A DNA stretch of 64,000 nucleotides from Shinella sumterensis (GTDB taxonomy: Bacteria; Pseudomonadota; Alphaproteobacteria; Rhizobiales; Rhizobiaceae): NCBI RefSeq assembly GCF_004514425.2, contig NZ_MYFN02000004.1, positions 372,001-436,000 of the forward strand, written 5' to 3'. Shown here one piece after another: positions 43,015 to 51,883 of the stretch. Numbering within the stretch: the first letter of the stretch is position 1; each line of letters starts with the position of its first letter. The position numbers were made by a program, and so were the translations under genes. The notes under the pieces were generated by a model, which was not told the DNA's origin, ran no database searches, and worked only from the letters and a program-made list of their open reading frames with translations.

Positions 43015-44337
43015 ATGTCTCGCAAAACCGAAACTGATGTGTTCTCGCGCCGCGCATTTCTGCGCTCCGCCGCAACCTTCGGCGCCGCCGCCGTTGCCGG
43101 CCCGGCTCTGGCCCAGACGGCGCTTGACGATGTCCTGAATGCACCGCGCCGCGGCAACTGGGACGACCAGTTCGATGCACAGGCCTCGCGTGCATCCGCA
43201 GCCGTCCAGTCCAACAATCCGATCCTGGGCTCGGGTTCGGTCCCCAACATCCAGCAGGCGATTTCCGACTACCAGCAGATCGTGTCGAACGGCGGCTGGC
43301 CGCAGGTCAATTCGTCCCAGAAGCTGCAGATCGGCGTCGTCGATTCCGGCGTGCAGGCGCTTCGCCAGCGCCTGATCATCTCGGGCGACCTGCCGCGCGC
43401 CGCCGGCATCTCCGACTCCTTCGATTCCTACGTCGATGGCGCGGTCAAGCGTTTCCAGGCCCGCCACGGCCTGCCGCAGGACGGCGTTCTCGGCGAATAC
43501 ACGCTGAAGGCCATGAACGTGCCCGCCACGACCCGCCTCAGCCAGCTGAACACCAACCTCGTTCGCCTGCAGACCATGTCGGGCGACCTCGGCCAGCGCT
43601 ATGTGATGGTGAACATCCCGGCCGCCTATATCGAGGCGGTGGAAGGTGGTCGCGTGGCCTCGCGCCACGTCGCCGTGGTCGGCCGCATGAGCCGTCCGAC
43701 GCACATCATCAATTCCAAGATCTATGAGGTCATCCTCAACCCCTACTGGACGGCGCCCCGCTCGATCATCGAGAAGGACATCGTGCCGCTGATGCGTCAG
43801 GACCCGACCTATCTGGCGCGCAACAACATCCGCCTCATCGACGGCAAGGGCCAGGAAGTGGCGCCGGAAACCGTGGACTGGAATGCCGAGAAGGCGCCGA
43901 ACCTGATGTTCCGCCAGGACCCGGGCAAGATCAACGCCATGTCCTCGACGAAGATCAACTTCCACAATCCGAACAACGAATACATGCACGACACGCCCCA
44001 GCAGGGCCTGTTCAACAAGCTGATGCGCTTCGAATCCTCCGGCTGCGTGCGCGTGCAGAACGTGCGCGACCTGACGACCTGGCTGCTGCGCGACACGCCC
44101 GGCTGGTCGCGCGAGAAGATCGAGCAGGTCATCAACTCCCGCGTCAGCTCGCCGATCCGGCTGGCGACCGAGGTGCCGGTCTACTTCGTCTACATCTCGG
44201 CATGGTCGGCCCGCGACCGCGTCGTCCAGTTCCGCGACGACATCTACCAGATGGACGGCGCCACGGAACTGGCGCTCCAGACCGGCTACAACCAGGAAGG
44301 CGGCCAGTCCGTCGAGAGCAATCTGCTGCCGCAATAA
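43015..44337 (+). CDS. ldtP: L,D-transpeptidase (YkuD domain)
   Basis: Forms 3-3 peptidoglycan crosslinks or attaches proteins to the wall. The 440-residue protein has a twin-arginine-type leader (SRRAFLRS, residues 11-18), a peptidoglycan-binding domain near residues 135-170 (VKRFQARHGLPQDGVLGEYTLKAMN), and a YkuD catalytic domain (residues ~195-375). The active-site histidine H325 is in YMHDTP and the nucleophile C344 is in SSGCVRV. It lies next to ldtR, its predicted activator. Exported and envelope-located. Confidence 0.94.
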   Translation: MSRKTETDVFSRRAFLRSAATFGAAAVAGPALAQTALDDVLNAPRRGNWDDQFDAQASRASAAVQSNNPILGSGSVPNIQQAISDYQQIVSNGGWPQVNSSQKLQIGVVDSGVQALRQRLIISGDLPRAAGISDSFDSYVDGAVKRFQARHGLPQDGVLGEYTLKAMNVPATTRLSQLNTNLVRLQTMSGDLGQRYVMVNIPAAYIEAVEGGRVASRHVAVVGRMSRPTHIINSKIYEVILNPYWTAPRSIIEKDIVPLMRQDPTYLARNNIRLIDGKGQEVAPETVDWNAEKAPNLMFRQDPGKINAMSSTKINFHNPNNEYMHDTPQQGLFNKLMRFESSGCVRVQNVRDLTTWLLRDTPGWSREKIEQVINSRVSSPIRLATEVPVYFVYISAWSARDRVVQFRDDIYQMDGATELALQTGYNQEGGQSVESNLLPQ

Positions 44338-44359
44338 GGCAATCGGCTCAAAACCGTCG

Positions 44360-44392
44360 AAAGCCCCGCATCCCAAGGGATCGCGGGGCTTT
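44360..44392 (+). terminator. Intrinsic terminator after ldtP
   Basis: AAAGCCCCGC (44360-44369) pairs with GCGGGGCTTT (44383-44392), followed by a T-rich run. Confidence 0.88.
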
Positions 44393-44527
44393 TGCTTTTC
44401 AGGTCTTCGCGCTCTGTCGTTTTTGTTGCAGAAGATGCGTTGAAATGGCGCAAACCGTGGAGCGGATATTGCCCTTGCCATGCGAGGACGATAAACACCG
44501 TGCCACCACCCTTAAGGAGCCTCGAGG

Positions 44528-45826
44528 ATGAGCCAGACTTCTGCCACCGACGTTTTCTTCACGCGTAACCTTGCCGATACGGATCCGGATATTTTCGGCG
44601 CGATCCAGAAGGAACTCGGTCGCCAGCGTCATGAAATCGAGCTGATCGCCTCCGAAAACATCGTGTCGCGCGCCGTGCTCGAAGCCCAGGGCTCGATCAT
44701 GACGAACAAGTATGCCGAGGGCTACCCGGGCAAGCGCTACTACGGCGGCTGCCAGTTCGTCGACATCGCCGAGGAACTCGCCATCGAGCGCGCCAAGAAG
44801 CTGTTCGGCGTCAACTTCGCCAACGTGCAGCCGAATTCCGGCTCGCAGATGAACCAGGCCGTCTTCCTCGCGCTGCTCCAGCCGGGCGACACCTTCATGG
44901 GCCTCGACCTGAACTCGGGGGGACACCTGACGCACGGTTCGCCGGTCAACATGTCCGGCAAGTGGTTCAACGTCGTGTCCTACGGCGTTCGCGAAGGCGA
45001 CAACCTGCTCGACATGGACGATGTCGCCGAGAAGGCCCGCAAGAACAAGCCGAAGCTCATCATCGCCGGCGGCACCGCCTATTCCCGCATCTGGGACTGG
45101 AAGCGCTTCCGCGAGATCGCCGATGAAGTCGGCGCCTATCTCATGGTCGACATGGCCCATATCGCCGGCCTCGTCGCCGGTGGCCAGCATCCGTCGCCGT
45201 TCCCGCATTGCCATGTCGCCACGACGACCACGCACAAGTCGCTGCGCGGCCCGCGCGGCGGCGTCGTGCTGACGAACGACGAGGACATCGCCAAGAAGAT
45301 CAACTCGGCCGTCTTCCCGGGTCTCCAGGGCGGCCCGCTGATGCACATCATCGCGGCCAAGGCCGTGGCCTTCGGCGAGGCGCTGCAGCCGGAGTTCAAG
45401 GAATACGCCGCACAGATCGTCAAGAACGCCAAGGCGCTTTCCGAGACGCTGAAGGCCGGCGGCCTCGACATCGTCTCCGGCGGCACCGACAACCACCTGA
45501 TGCTCGTCGACCTGCGCAAGAAGAACGCCACCGGCAAGCGCGCAGAAGCCGCCCTCGGCCGCGCTTACGTCACCTGCAACAAGAACGGCATTCCGTTCGA
45601 CCCCGAAAAGCCCTTCGTCACCTCGGGCGTGCGTCTCGGCACGCCGGCCGGCACGACCCGCGGCTTCAAGGAAGCCGAGTTCAAGGAAATCGGCAACCTG
45701 ATCGTCGAGGTTCTCGACGGCCTGAAGGTCGCCAATTCGGACGAAGGCAATGCGAGTGTCGAAGCCGGCGTGCGCGACAAGGTCCTCAAGCTGACCGAAC
45801 GCTTCCCCATGTATTCCTACATGTAA
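44528..45826 (+). CDS. glyA: Serine hydroxymethyltransferase
   Basis: Interconverts serine and glycine, charging tetrahydrofolate with a one-carbon unit. The 432-residue protein has its PLP lysine K237 in [14 protein letters not shown] and the N-terminal segment [26 protein letters not shown] precedes the start. A hairpin at 45851 separates it from nrdR on the same strand. Confidence 0.98.
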   Translation: MSQTSATDVFFTRNLADTDPDIFGAIQKELGRQRHEIELIASENIVSRAVLEAQGSIMTNKYAEGYPGKRYYGGCQFVDIAEELAIERAKKLFGVNFANVQPNSGSQMNQAVFLALLQPGDTFMGLDLNSGGHLTHGSPVNMSGKWFNVVSYGVREGDNLLDMDDVAEKARKNKPKLIIAGGTAYSRIWDWKRFREIADEVGAYLMVDMAHIAGLVAGGQHPSPFPHCHVATTTTHKSLRGPRGGVVLTNDEDIAKKINSAVFPGLQGGPLMHIIAAKAVAFGEALQPEFKEYAAQIVKNAKALSETLKAGGLDIVSGGTDNHLMLVDLRKKNATGKRAEAALGRAYVTCNKNGIPFDPEKPFVTSGVRLGTPAGTTRGFKEAEFKEIGNLIVEVLDGLKVANSDEGNASVEAGVRDKVLKLTERFPMYSYM

Positions 45827-45850
45827 GCCGGTCGTTCCAGGATACGGTGT

Positions 45851-45877
45851 TGCGCGGTTTCCGCCGGGAACCGCGCA
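45851..45877 (+). other. Hairpin between glyA and nrdR
   Basis: TGCGCGGTTTCC and GGAACCGCGCA pair with one bulged base. No T-run follows. It may be an attenuator or an mRNA end rather than a full terminator; nrdR's AAGGAG lies directly after it. Confidence 0.45.
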
Positions 45878-45892
45878 GAGCAAGGAGAATTC

Positions 45893-46372
45893 ATGCGCTG
45901 CCCCTATTGCGGTTCGGAAGATACGCAGGTGAAGGATTCCCGTCCCGCAGAGGACGGGGCCGCCATTCGCCGCCGGCGCATCTGCCCGGATTGCGGCGGT
46001 CGGTTCACCACCTTCGAGCGGGTGCAGCTGCGTGATCTCATGGTGGTCAAGAAGACGGGCCGCAAGGCCCCCTTCGACCGCGACAAGCTTTTGAAATCCT
46101 TCGAGATCGCGCTTCGCAAGCGGCCCGTCGACCGCGACCGTATCGAGCGCGCGGTTTCAGGGATCGTGCGCCGGCTGGAAAGCTCCGGCGAGACGGAAAT
46201 CGCCTCGGAGGAAATCGGCCTCCAGGTGCTGGAGGCGCTGAAGGCGCTCGATGACGTGGGCTTCGTGCGTTACGCCTCCGTCTACCGCGACTTCTCCCAT
46301 GTCGACGACTTCGAGAAGATCCTCGCCGAGGTCGCCGCCAAGATCGCCCGTGATCCGGGCGTCGATGGCTAG
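45893..46372 (+). CDS. nrdR: Transcriptional repressor NrdR
   Basis: Represses ribonucleotide reductase genes in response to dATP/ATP. The 159-residue protein has a zinc ribbon (CPYC at 3-6, CPDC at about 31-34) and an ATP-cone domain ([21 protein letters not shown]...), followed by the conserved [20 protein letters not shown] precedes the ATG. The stop is immediately followed by the ribD start. Confidence 0.97.
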   Translation: MRCPYCGSEDTQVKDSRPAEDGAAIRRRRICPDCGGRFTTFERVQLRDLMVVKKTGRKAPFDRDKLLKSFEIALRKRPVDRDRIERAVSGIVRRLESSGETEIASEEIGLQVLEALKALDDVGFVRYASVYRDFSHVDDFEKILAEVAAKIARDPGVDG

Positions 46373-47473
46373 ATGTCCGGCGGCGCGCGCGACGACATCA
46401 GGTTCATGGCGGCAGCACTTCGCCTCAGCCGCCGCAATCTCGGCCTGACGGCCACCAATCCTTCCGTCGCCTGCCTGATCGTCAAGGATGGCGTGGTTCT
46501 CGGCTCCGCCGTGACCGCGCCCGGCGGACGGCCGCATGCCGAAACGCAGGCGCTCGCCGAAGCCGGCGCGGCGGCACGCGGCGCAACGGCCTATGTCACG
46601 CTCGAACCCTGCTCCCATCACGGCAAGACGCCGCCCTGTGCCGATGCGCTCATCGCCGCCGGCGTCGCCCGCGTCGTCGTATCCGTCACCGATCCCGACA
46701 TCCGCGTGGCGGGAAGGGGACTTTCCATGCTGCAAGCGGCCGGCATTGCCGTGGAGACGGGCGTGCTGGAGGCTGAAGGCCGCGCCGCGCTCGCCGCTTA
46801 TCTCACGCGGCAGACGAAGAAGCGGCCCTATATGACTCTGAAACTTGCGGTTTCGAGCGACGGCATGCTCGGCCGGCTCGGGGCGGGGCAGGTGGCGATC
46901 ACGGGGCCGGTATCGCGCGGGCAGGTGCATGTGCTGCGCGCCGAGACGGACGCGATCCTTGTCGGCATCGGCACCGCCCTTGCCGACGATCCCGAACTGA
47001 CCTGCCGCTTGCCGGGACTGGAAGCCCGCTCGCCGGTCCGCATCGTGCTCGATCCGCGGCTGGAACTGCCGGTGACGTCGAAGCTGGCGCGCACGGCGCG
47101 CGACGTGCCGGTGCTGCTTGTCGCCGAAAACGACGGCGAGGCCGATCCGGCCTTCATCGCCCGACGCGACGCGCTGGAGAGCCTTGGCGTCGAGGTGGTG
47201 GAATGCGACCCGCGCAAGCTCGACATGCTGCTTGTGGCGCTGGCCACGCGCGGGATATCCTCGCTGCTCGTGGAGGGCGGTGCGCGCACGGCGCGTTCCT
47301 TCCTCGATGCCGGCCTTGTCGATCGCATCCTGTTGTTTGGCGGCGCAGCCCCCCTTGGCAGCGACGGGGTGCCATCCCCATCTGTGCCGGGGCGGGCGCC
47401 GGAGGGCTTTTCGCTTCGCCATACGGCCCGCTACGGCGCCGATAGTCTGGAAGAATACGAAAGAGACGATTGA
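46373..47473 (+). CDS. ribD: Bifunctional pyrimidine deaminase/reductase
   Basis: Carries out deamination and reduction in riboflavin synthesis. The 366-residue protein has the deaminase zinc site HAETQAL and PCSHHGKTPPC (residues ~55-90), and the C-terminal reductase domain with MTLKLAVSSDG and SLLVEGGARTARSFL. Its ATG directly follows the nrdR stop and its stop overlaps the ribE start by one base, so nrdR-ribD-ribE probably share a transcript. No FMN riboswitch is seen upstream. Confidence 0.96.
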   Translation: MSGGARDDIRFMAAALRLSRRNLGLTATNPSVACLIVKDGVVLGSAVTAPGGRPHAETQALAEAGAAARGATAYVTLEPCSHHGKTPPCADALIAAGVARVVVSVTDPDIRVAGRGLSMLQAAGIAVETGVLEAEGRAALAAYLTRQTKKRPYMTLKLAVSSDGMLGRLGAGQVAITGPVSRGQVHVLRAETDAILVGIGTALADDPELTCRLPGLEARSPVRIVLDPRLELPVTSKLARTARDVPVLLVAENDGEADPAFIARRDALESLGVEVVECDPRKLDMLLVALATRGISSLLVEGGARTARSFLDAGLVDRILLFGGAAPLGSDGVPSPSVPGRAPEGFSLRHTARYGADSLEEYERDD

Positions 47474-48087
47474 TGTTTACCGGCATTGTCACGGATATTG
47501 GAACGGTGGAAAAGGTCGAGCCGATGAACGAGGGGGTTCGCCTGCGCGTGCGCACCGCCTACGACCCGGCGACCATCGACATGGGCGCATCCATCGCCCA
47601 TTCCGGCACCTGCCTCACCGTCACCGCTTTGCCGGAAGAGGGGTCGAATGCCCGCTGGTTCGAGGTGGAGGCCTGGGAAGAGGCCCTGCGCCTCACCACC
47701 ATCGGCAGTTGGACCACCGGCACCCGCATCAATCTCGAGCGTTCGCTGAAGATCGGCGACGAACTGGGCGGCCACATCGTTTCCGGCCATGTCGATGGCA
47801 AGGCCGAAATCCTGTCCGTCGAGGCCGAGGGCGATGCCACCCGTTTCCGCATCCGCGCGCCCGAGGGACTGGAGCGCTTCGTCGCGCCGAAGGGATCGGT
47901 CGCGCTCGACGGCACGTCGCTGACCGTCAACGCGGTGGACGGTGCGGTTTTCGACGTGCTGCTCATCCGCCACACGCTGGAGGTCACGACCTGGGGCGAA
48001 CGCAAGGCGGGGGACTTCGTCAATTTCGAGGTCGATACCATGGCCCGCTATGCCGCGCGCCTCGCGGAGTTTCCGGCCAAGCCGTGA
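47473..48087 (+). CDS. ribE: Riboflavin synthase alpha subunit
   Basis: Dismutates two lumazines to riboflavin plus pyrimidine. The 204-residue product has the two duplicated barrels: MFTGIVTDIGTVEKVEP at the N-terminus and VRLTTIG, then LGGHIVSGHVDGKAEILSVE in the second, with active-site segments including CLTVTAL and SLTVNAV. The ATG overlaps the ribD stop by one base (TGATG). Confidence 0.96.
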   Translation: MFTGIVTDIGTVEKVEPMNEGVRLRVRTAYDPATIDMGASIAHSGTCLTVTALPEEGSNARWFEVEAWEEALRLTTIGSWTTGTRINLERSLKIGDELGGHIVSGHVDGKAEILSVEAEGDATRFRIRAPEGLERFVAPKGSVALDGTSLTVNAVDGAVFDVLLIRHTLEVTTWGERKAGDFVNFEVDTMARYAARLAEFPAKP

Positions 48088-48219
48088 CTCGCGCGTGACG
48101 CCGGGCGACGCCGGTGTGGACTGATACGGGACACCGGCAAAATTTAACAAGGGGCGTAAGACTCTGGATACTTCTGCGTCTTTAGGGTGGCGCATTGGAC
48201 CGCTGGAGACCGCCCCTGC

Positions 48220-49356
48220 ATGACGCCAGACTACAACACCCTGCTCCTTGCGATCGGGCTGTCCGGCTTTTGCCTTTCCGCCACCTTGTTTGCGTCCTGG
48301 TTGTCGGCCCGCGTGGAGCGTTTCCTGTTGTCCTGGGCGATCGGCATCGGCATCATCGTGGCGGCGGTCGGCGTCTATAGCCTCTATGTCGAGAATGCCG
48401 GCATCGGCATCACCTGCCTTGCCTTCGTGCTCCAGTTCGGCGGTTTCGCCTTCATCTACGGCGCGGCCTACCGCTTCCGCACCGGCCGGCGCGGACGCTG
48501 GCGCATTGCCGCCGTGTTCCTCGCATCGTCGGCTGTCAGCATTCCATGGATCCCGTTCGGCCTCGACGGTGTAGCGCTCATCGCGCTGAACCTCGTGATC
48601 GCGGCAACGCTTGTCGCGACGGCATGGGAGTACTGGCTCGGCCGCGCGGAAGCGCCGCTGCCGCTGACCGGTATTGTCACGCTCTACGTTCTGGTGGCGA
48701 CCTCCTTCGTGCTTTGCGCCGGCGTGCTTCTGGAGCAGCGCCAGTGGTCGATCGGCCATGCGCCGGACAACTGGGCGGAAAATCTCAATCTGATCGCGGC
48801 GATCCTCGGCATAACCGGCATCGGCGCCATGTCGCTGGCGCTGAACCAGTGGCGCATCGCCGGCGCACACCAGCGCACGGCGATGACCGATGCCCTCACC
48901 GGCCTTCTCAACCGCCGCGCGCTTTTCGACCGCTACGGCGAGGAGACCGTCTTCGCCCATCGTGCGGCCATCGCCTTCGACCTCGACAACTTCAAGGCCG
49001 TGAACGATCAGTACGGCCATGCCGCCGGCGATGCGGTGCTGAAGTGCTTTGCCGAAGTCCTCGTGGAGGCCTGCGGAACCGGCGTCTGCATCGCCCGCCT
49101 TGGCGGCGAGGAATTCGTGGTGGTCATGGACCGCGCCGTGCTGGACCGCGTGGCGCGCGTCGCGGAACGCATCCGGGCGGATTTCGCCGCGCGGCTCATC
49201 CCCACCGGCAAGGGATCGATCAACTGCACCGTCAGCGCCGGCATCGCCTTCGGCAGCGACACCGGTCTGAGCTTCGACGCGCTGCTGAGCAATGCGGACA
49301 AGGCGCTCTACACGTCCAAGCACAACGGCCGCAATCGCGTATCGCTTGCCGCCTGA
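48220..49356 (+). CDS. Membrane GGDEF diguanylate cyclase
   Basis: A 378-residue protein that makes cyclic di-GMP. About six transmembrane segments fill residues 5-200, followed by a GGDEF domain starting ALTGLLNRRALFDRY. The active loop is GGEEF at residues ~295-299, intact. The primary Asp-Asn pair (FDLDNFKAVNDQYGH) and DALLSNADKALYTSKHNGRNRV are also typical. It is inserted between ribE and ribH; whether the link is functional is unknown. The ATG at 48220 has GGAG 11 bases upstream and is preferred over an in-frame ATG at 48187. Confidence 0.9.
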   Translation: MTPDYNTLLLAIGLSGFCLSATLFASWLSARVERFLLSWAIGIGIIVAAVGVYSLYVENAGIGITCLAFVLQFGGFAFIYGAAYRFRTGRRGRWRIAAVFLASSAVSIPWIPFGLDGVALIALNLVIAATLVATAWEYWLGRAEAPLPLTGIVTLYVLVATSFVLCAGVLLEQRQWSIGHAPDNWAENLNLIAAILGITGIGAMSLALNQWRIAGAHQRTAMTDALTGLLNRRALFDRYGEETVFAHRAAIAFDLDNFKAVNDQYGHAAGDAVLKCFAEVLVEACGTGVCIARLGGEEFVVVMDRAVLDRVARVAERIRADFAARLIPTGKGSINCTVSAGIAFGSDTGLSFDALLSNADKALYTSKHNGRNRVSLAA

Positions 49357-49511
49357 CGACCGGCCTGAACGGGGCTGCGGCGGGCCCGCAAGCCCGTCTG
49401 CGGGGCCGAAAACGCCGCAGGCGGCGGAAATTGCTTGCCAAGCCTCGTTCGGCATGGTTTGACCGCCGCCTCTGCCCGCCATGCCGGGCCTGCTCCATTT
49501 TCAGGTGATTC

Positions 49512-49973
49512 ATGGCCAACACCGATAATCCTCATCTTCTGATCGTCGAAGCGCGCTTCTATGACGACATGGCCGATGCGATGCTCGACGGCGCGAAACA
49601 CGCGCTGGAAGCCGCCGGCGCCACCTTCGATGTCGTGACCGTCATGGGCGCGCTGGAAATTCCCGCCGCCGTCGCCATGGCGCTCGACGGCATGGACAAT
49701 GGCGGCACCTGGTATGACGGTTTCGTCGCGCTCGGCATGGTCATCCGTGGCGAGACCTATCATTTCGATATCGTCGCCAACGAATCCTGCCGCGCGCTGA
49801 TGGACATCGCCGTCAGCGAGAGCCTGCCGATCGGCAACGGCATCCTGACCGTCGAGAACGACGAGCAGGCCTGGGCGCGCGCCCGTCGTTCGGAAGGCGA
49901 CAAGGGCGGCTTTGCCGCCCGTGCGGCCCTCACCATGATCGAGCTGAAGAAGAAACTGGGCGGCGAACAGTGA
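49512..49973 (+). CDS. ribH: 6,7-dimethyl-8-ribityllumazine synthase
   Basis: Makes the lumazine precursor of riboflavin. The 153-residue subunit has [27 protein letters not shown] and the catalytic-histidine segment [18 protein letters not shown], matching the RibH1 type. AGGTGA lies before the ATG. Its stop overlaps the GTG start of nusB by 4 bases. Confidence 0.96.
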   Translation: MANTDNPHLLIVEARFYDDMADAMLDGAKHALEAAGATFDVVTVMGALEIPAAVAMALDGMDNGGTWYDGFVALGMVIRGETYHFDIVANESCRALMDIAVSESLPIGNGILTVENDEQAWARARRSEGDKGGFAARAALTMIELKKKLGGEQ

Positions 49974-50452
49974 CCAGCGAAAACAATTCCCACCCCGTCA
50001 AGCCGGCCAACCAGCGCGGTGCCGCGCGTCTTGCCGCCGTGCAGGCGCTCTACCAGATGGATGTCGGCGGCACCGGCGTTCTCGAGATCGTCGCCGAGTA
50101 CGAGACGCACAGGCTCGGACAGGAAATCGACGGCGACACCTACCTCAAGGCCGATGCGGGCTGGTTCCGCTCCATCGTATCGGGCGTCGTGCGCGACCAG
50201 CGCCAGCTCGATCCGATGATCGGCGCGGCCCTGCAGGATGACTGGGCGCTGTCGCGTCTCGATTCCACCGTGCGCGCCATCCTGCGTGCCGGCACGTTCG
50301 AGCTCAAGGAGCGCAAGGATGTGCCGGTGGCGGTCATCGTCACCGAATATGTCGAGATCGCCAAGGCGTTCTTCGAGGAAGACGAACCCAAGCTGGTGAA
50401 TGCCGTCCTCGACCGCATCGCCAAGCAGGTCCGGGTCGAACAACGCAAGTAA
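49970..50452 (+). CDS. nusB: Transcription antitermination factor NusB
   Basis: RNA-binding antitermination factor acting with NusE on rRNA transcripts. The 160-residue all-helical protein contains [14 protein letters not shown] and [23 protein letters not shown], both conserved. GTG start overlaps the ribH stop by 4 bases, implying translational coupling. Confidence 0.95.
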   Translation: MTSENNSHPVKPANQRGAARLAAVQALYQMDVGGTGVLEIVAEYETHRLGQEIDGDTYLKADAGWFRSIVSGVVRDQRQLDPMIGAALQDDWALSRLDSTVRAILRAGTFELKERKDVPVAVIVTEYVEIAKAFFEEDEPKLVNAVLDRIAKQVRVEQRK

Positions 50453-50466
50453 AGCGGTAGACAGGC

Positions 50467-51693
50467 ATGAGCGCGAATACGGTCGAAGGTCTTGAACGGG
50501 AGCTTTCGGCCGCGCGCCGCAACGTGTTCCTGCTGACGCTGGCGCAGGCGCTTCTCGCGTCCGCCGGACCGATCGTCTTCTCGGTCGGCGGCCTTGCCGG
50601 CTACAATCTGCTGGGACAGGACAAGTCGCTCGCGACCGCGCCGCTTACCGGCTTCAACATCGGCGTGGCGCTCGGCGCCGTGTTTGTCGCCATCGCCGCG
50701 CGCCTGCTCGGCCGTGCGCATGGCTTCATGGTCGGTTCGCTGGTGGGCGCCGGCGGCGGGCTGGTCGCGGCCATCGCGCTGTTCCGAAGCGATTTCTGGC
50801 TGTTCGCCCTGGGCTTCCTGCTGGTGGGCATTTCCAGCGGCTTCGCGCAGAAGATCCGTTTCGCCGCCGCCGATGCCTCGCCGTCCTTCTACAAGCCGCG
50901 CGCGATCTCCTGGATCCTGGCGGGCGGCGTGCTCTCGGCGATGCTCGGCCCCCAGGTGGTGATCTTCACCAGGGACCTGTTCGAGCCGGTGATGTTCGCC
51001 GGCGCCTTCGTGGCGCTCGTGCCGCTGTGCGGTGCTGCCATCCTGCTGTTCTTTTTCCTGCGCCTGCCCGACCACAAGGCGGCGGGTGCTGCGAGCGGCG
51101 AGCCGGCCCGGCCGCTCGGCGAGATCGTGCTCACGCAGCGCTTCCTGACGGGCATGATCTGCGGCATTTCCACCTACGCGCTGATGACCTTCATGATGAC
51201 CGGCGCACCGCTCGCCATGGTCATCGGCTGCGGCTTCTCGCCGGATCTCGCCACGCTCGGCATCCAGTGGCATGTGCTGGCCATGTTCGCGCCGAGCTTC
51301 GTCACCGGCATGCTGATCCAGCGCTTCGGCAGCGAGGCGGTCGTGGCTGCCGGCCTCGTCATCCTGATGGCCTGCGCGGGCATCGCGCATATGGGCATCG
51401 AGCTGTGGAACTTCTGGGGGGCGCTCATCCTGCTCGGCGTCGGCTGGAACTTCGGCTTCATCGGCTCGACCGCCATCGTCGCCTCCAGCTACCGGCCCCA
51501 CGAGGCCGACAAGGTGCAGGGCTTCCACGACATCATCCTGTTCGGCACGGTGGCGCTCGCCTCCTTCTCCTCCGGCAAGGTGTTCACCGCCTATGGCTGG
51601 CAGGCCATCAACATGATGTTCTGGCCCGTCACCGGCGTCAGCCTCTTCCTCGTCCTGATCCTCCTCTTGCGCAACCGCCGCAAGGCGGCCTGA
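50467..51693 (+). CDS. MFS transporter
   Basis: A 408-residue inner-membrane protein with 12 predicted transmembrane segments (RNVFLLTLAQALLASAGPIVF onward) and a central cytosolic loop near residues 200-220. The substrate is not apparent. It follows nusB by 14 bases on the same strand and may be in the same operon. The ATG context ACAGGC gives only a weak ribosome-binding site. Confidence 0.87.
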   Translation: MSANTVEGLERELSAARRNVFLLTLAQALLASAGPIVFSVGGLAGYNLLGQDKSLATAPLTGFNIGVALGAVFVAIAARLLGRAHGFMVGSLVGAGGGLVAAIALFRSDFWLFALGFLLVGISSGFAQKIRFAAADASPSFYKPRAISWILAGGVLSAMLGPQVVIFTRDLFEPVMFAGAFVALVPLCGAAILLFFFLRLPDHKAAGAASGEPARPLGEIVLTQRFLTGMICGISTYALMTFMMTGAPLAMVIGCGFSPDLATLGIQWHVLAMFAPSFVTGMLIQRFGSEAVVAAGLVILMACAGIAHMGIELWNFWGALILLGVGWNFGFIGSTAIVASSYRPHEADKVQGFHDIILFGTVALASFSSGKVFTAYGWQAINMMFWPVTGVSLFLVLILLLRNRRKAA

Positions 51694-51883
51694 CGGCCCG
51701 CATCGGCCGCGGCGGCAAAATCCGCTCCCTCGACGCGTGTGGCGAGATGCGGCGGCTTGACGCGGCCGATTCGCAAACGCACTCTGGCCTCGCGCCGGCA
51801 CCCGGCTTGTGAGGAGGCAAACCGGGCGCGGACGCATAGCGCTGCGGGAGAGGACCCGCGGCATCCAAGGAGGAAAGAGCGAA

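Noticed and set aside
46340-46373. FMN riboswitch before ribD
   Set aside because: The nrdR stop abuts the ribD start, leaving no room for an RNA aptamer.
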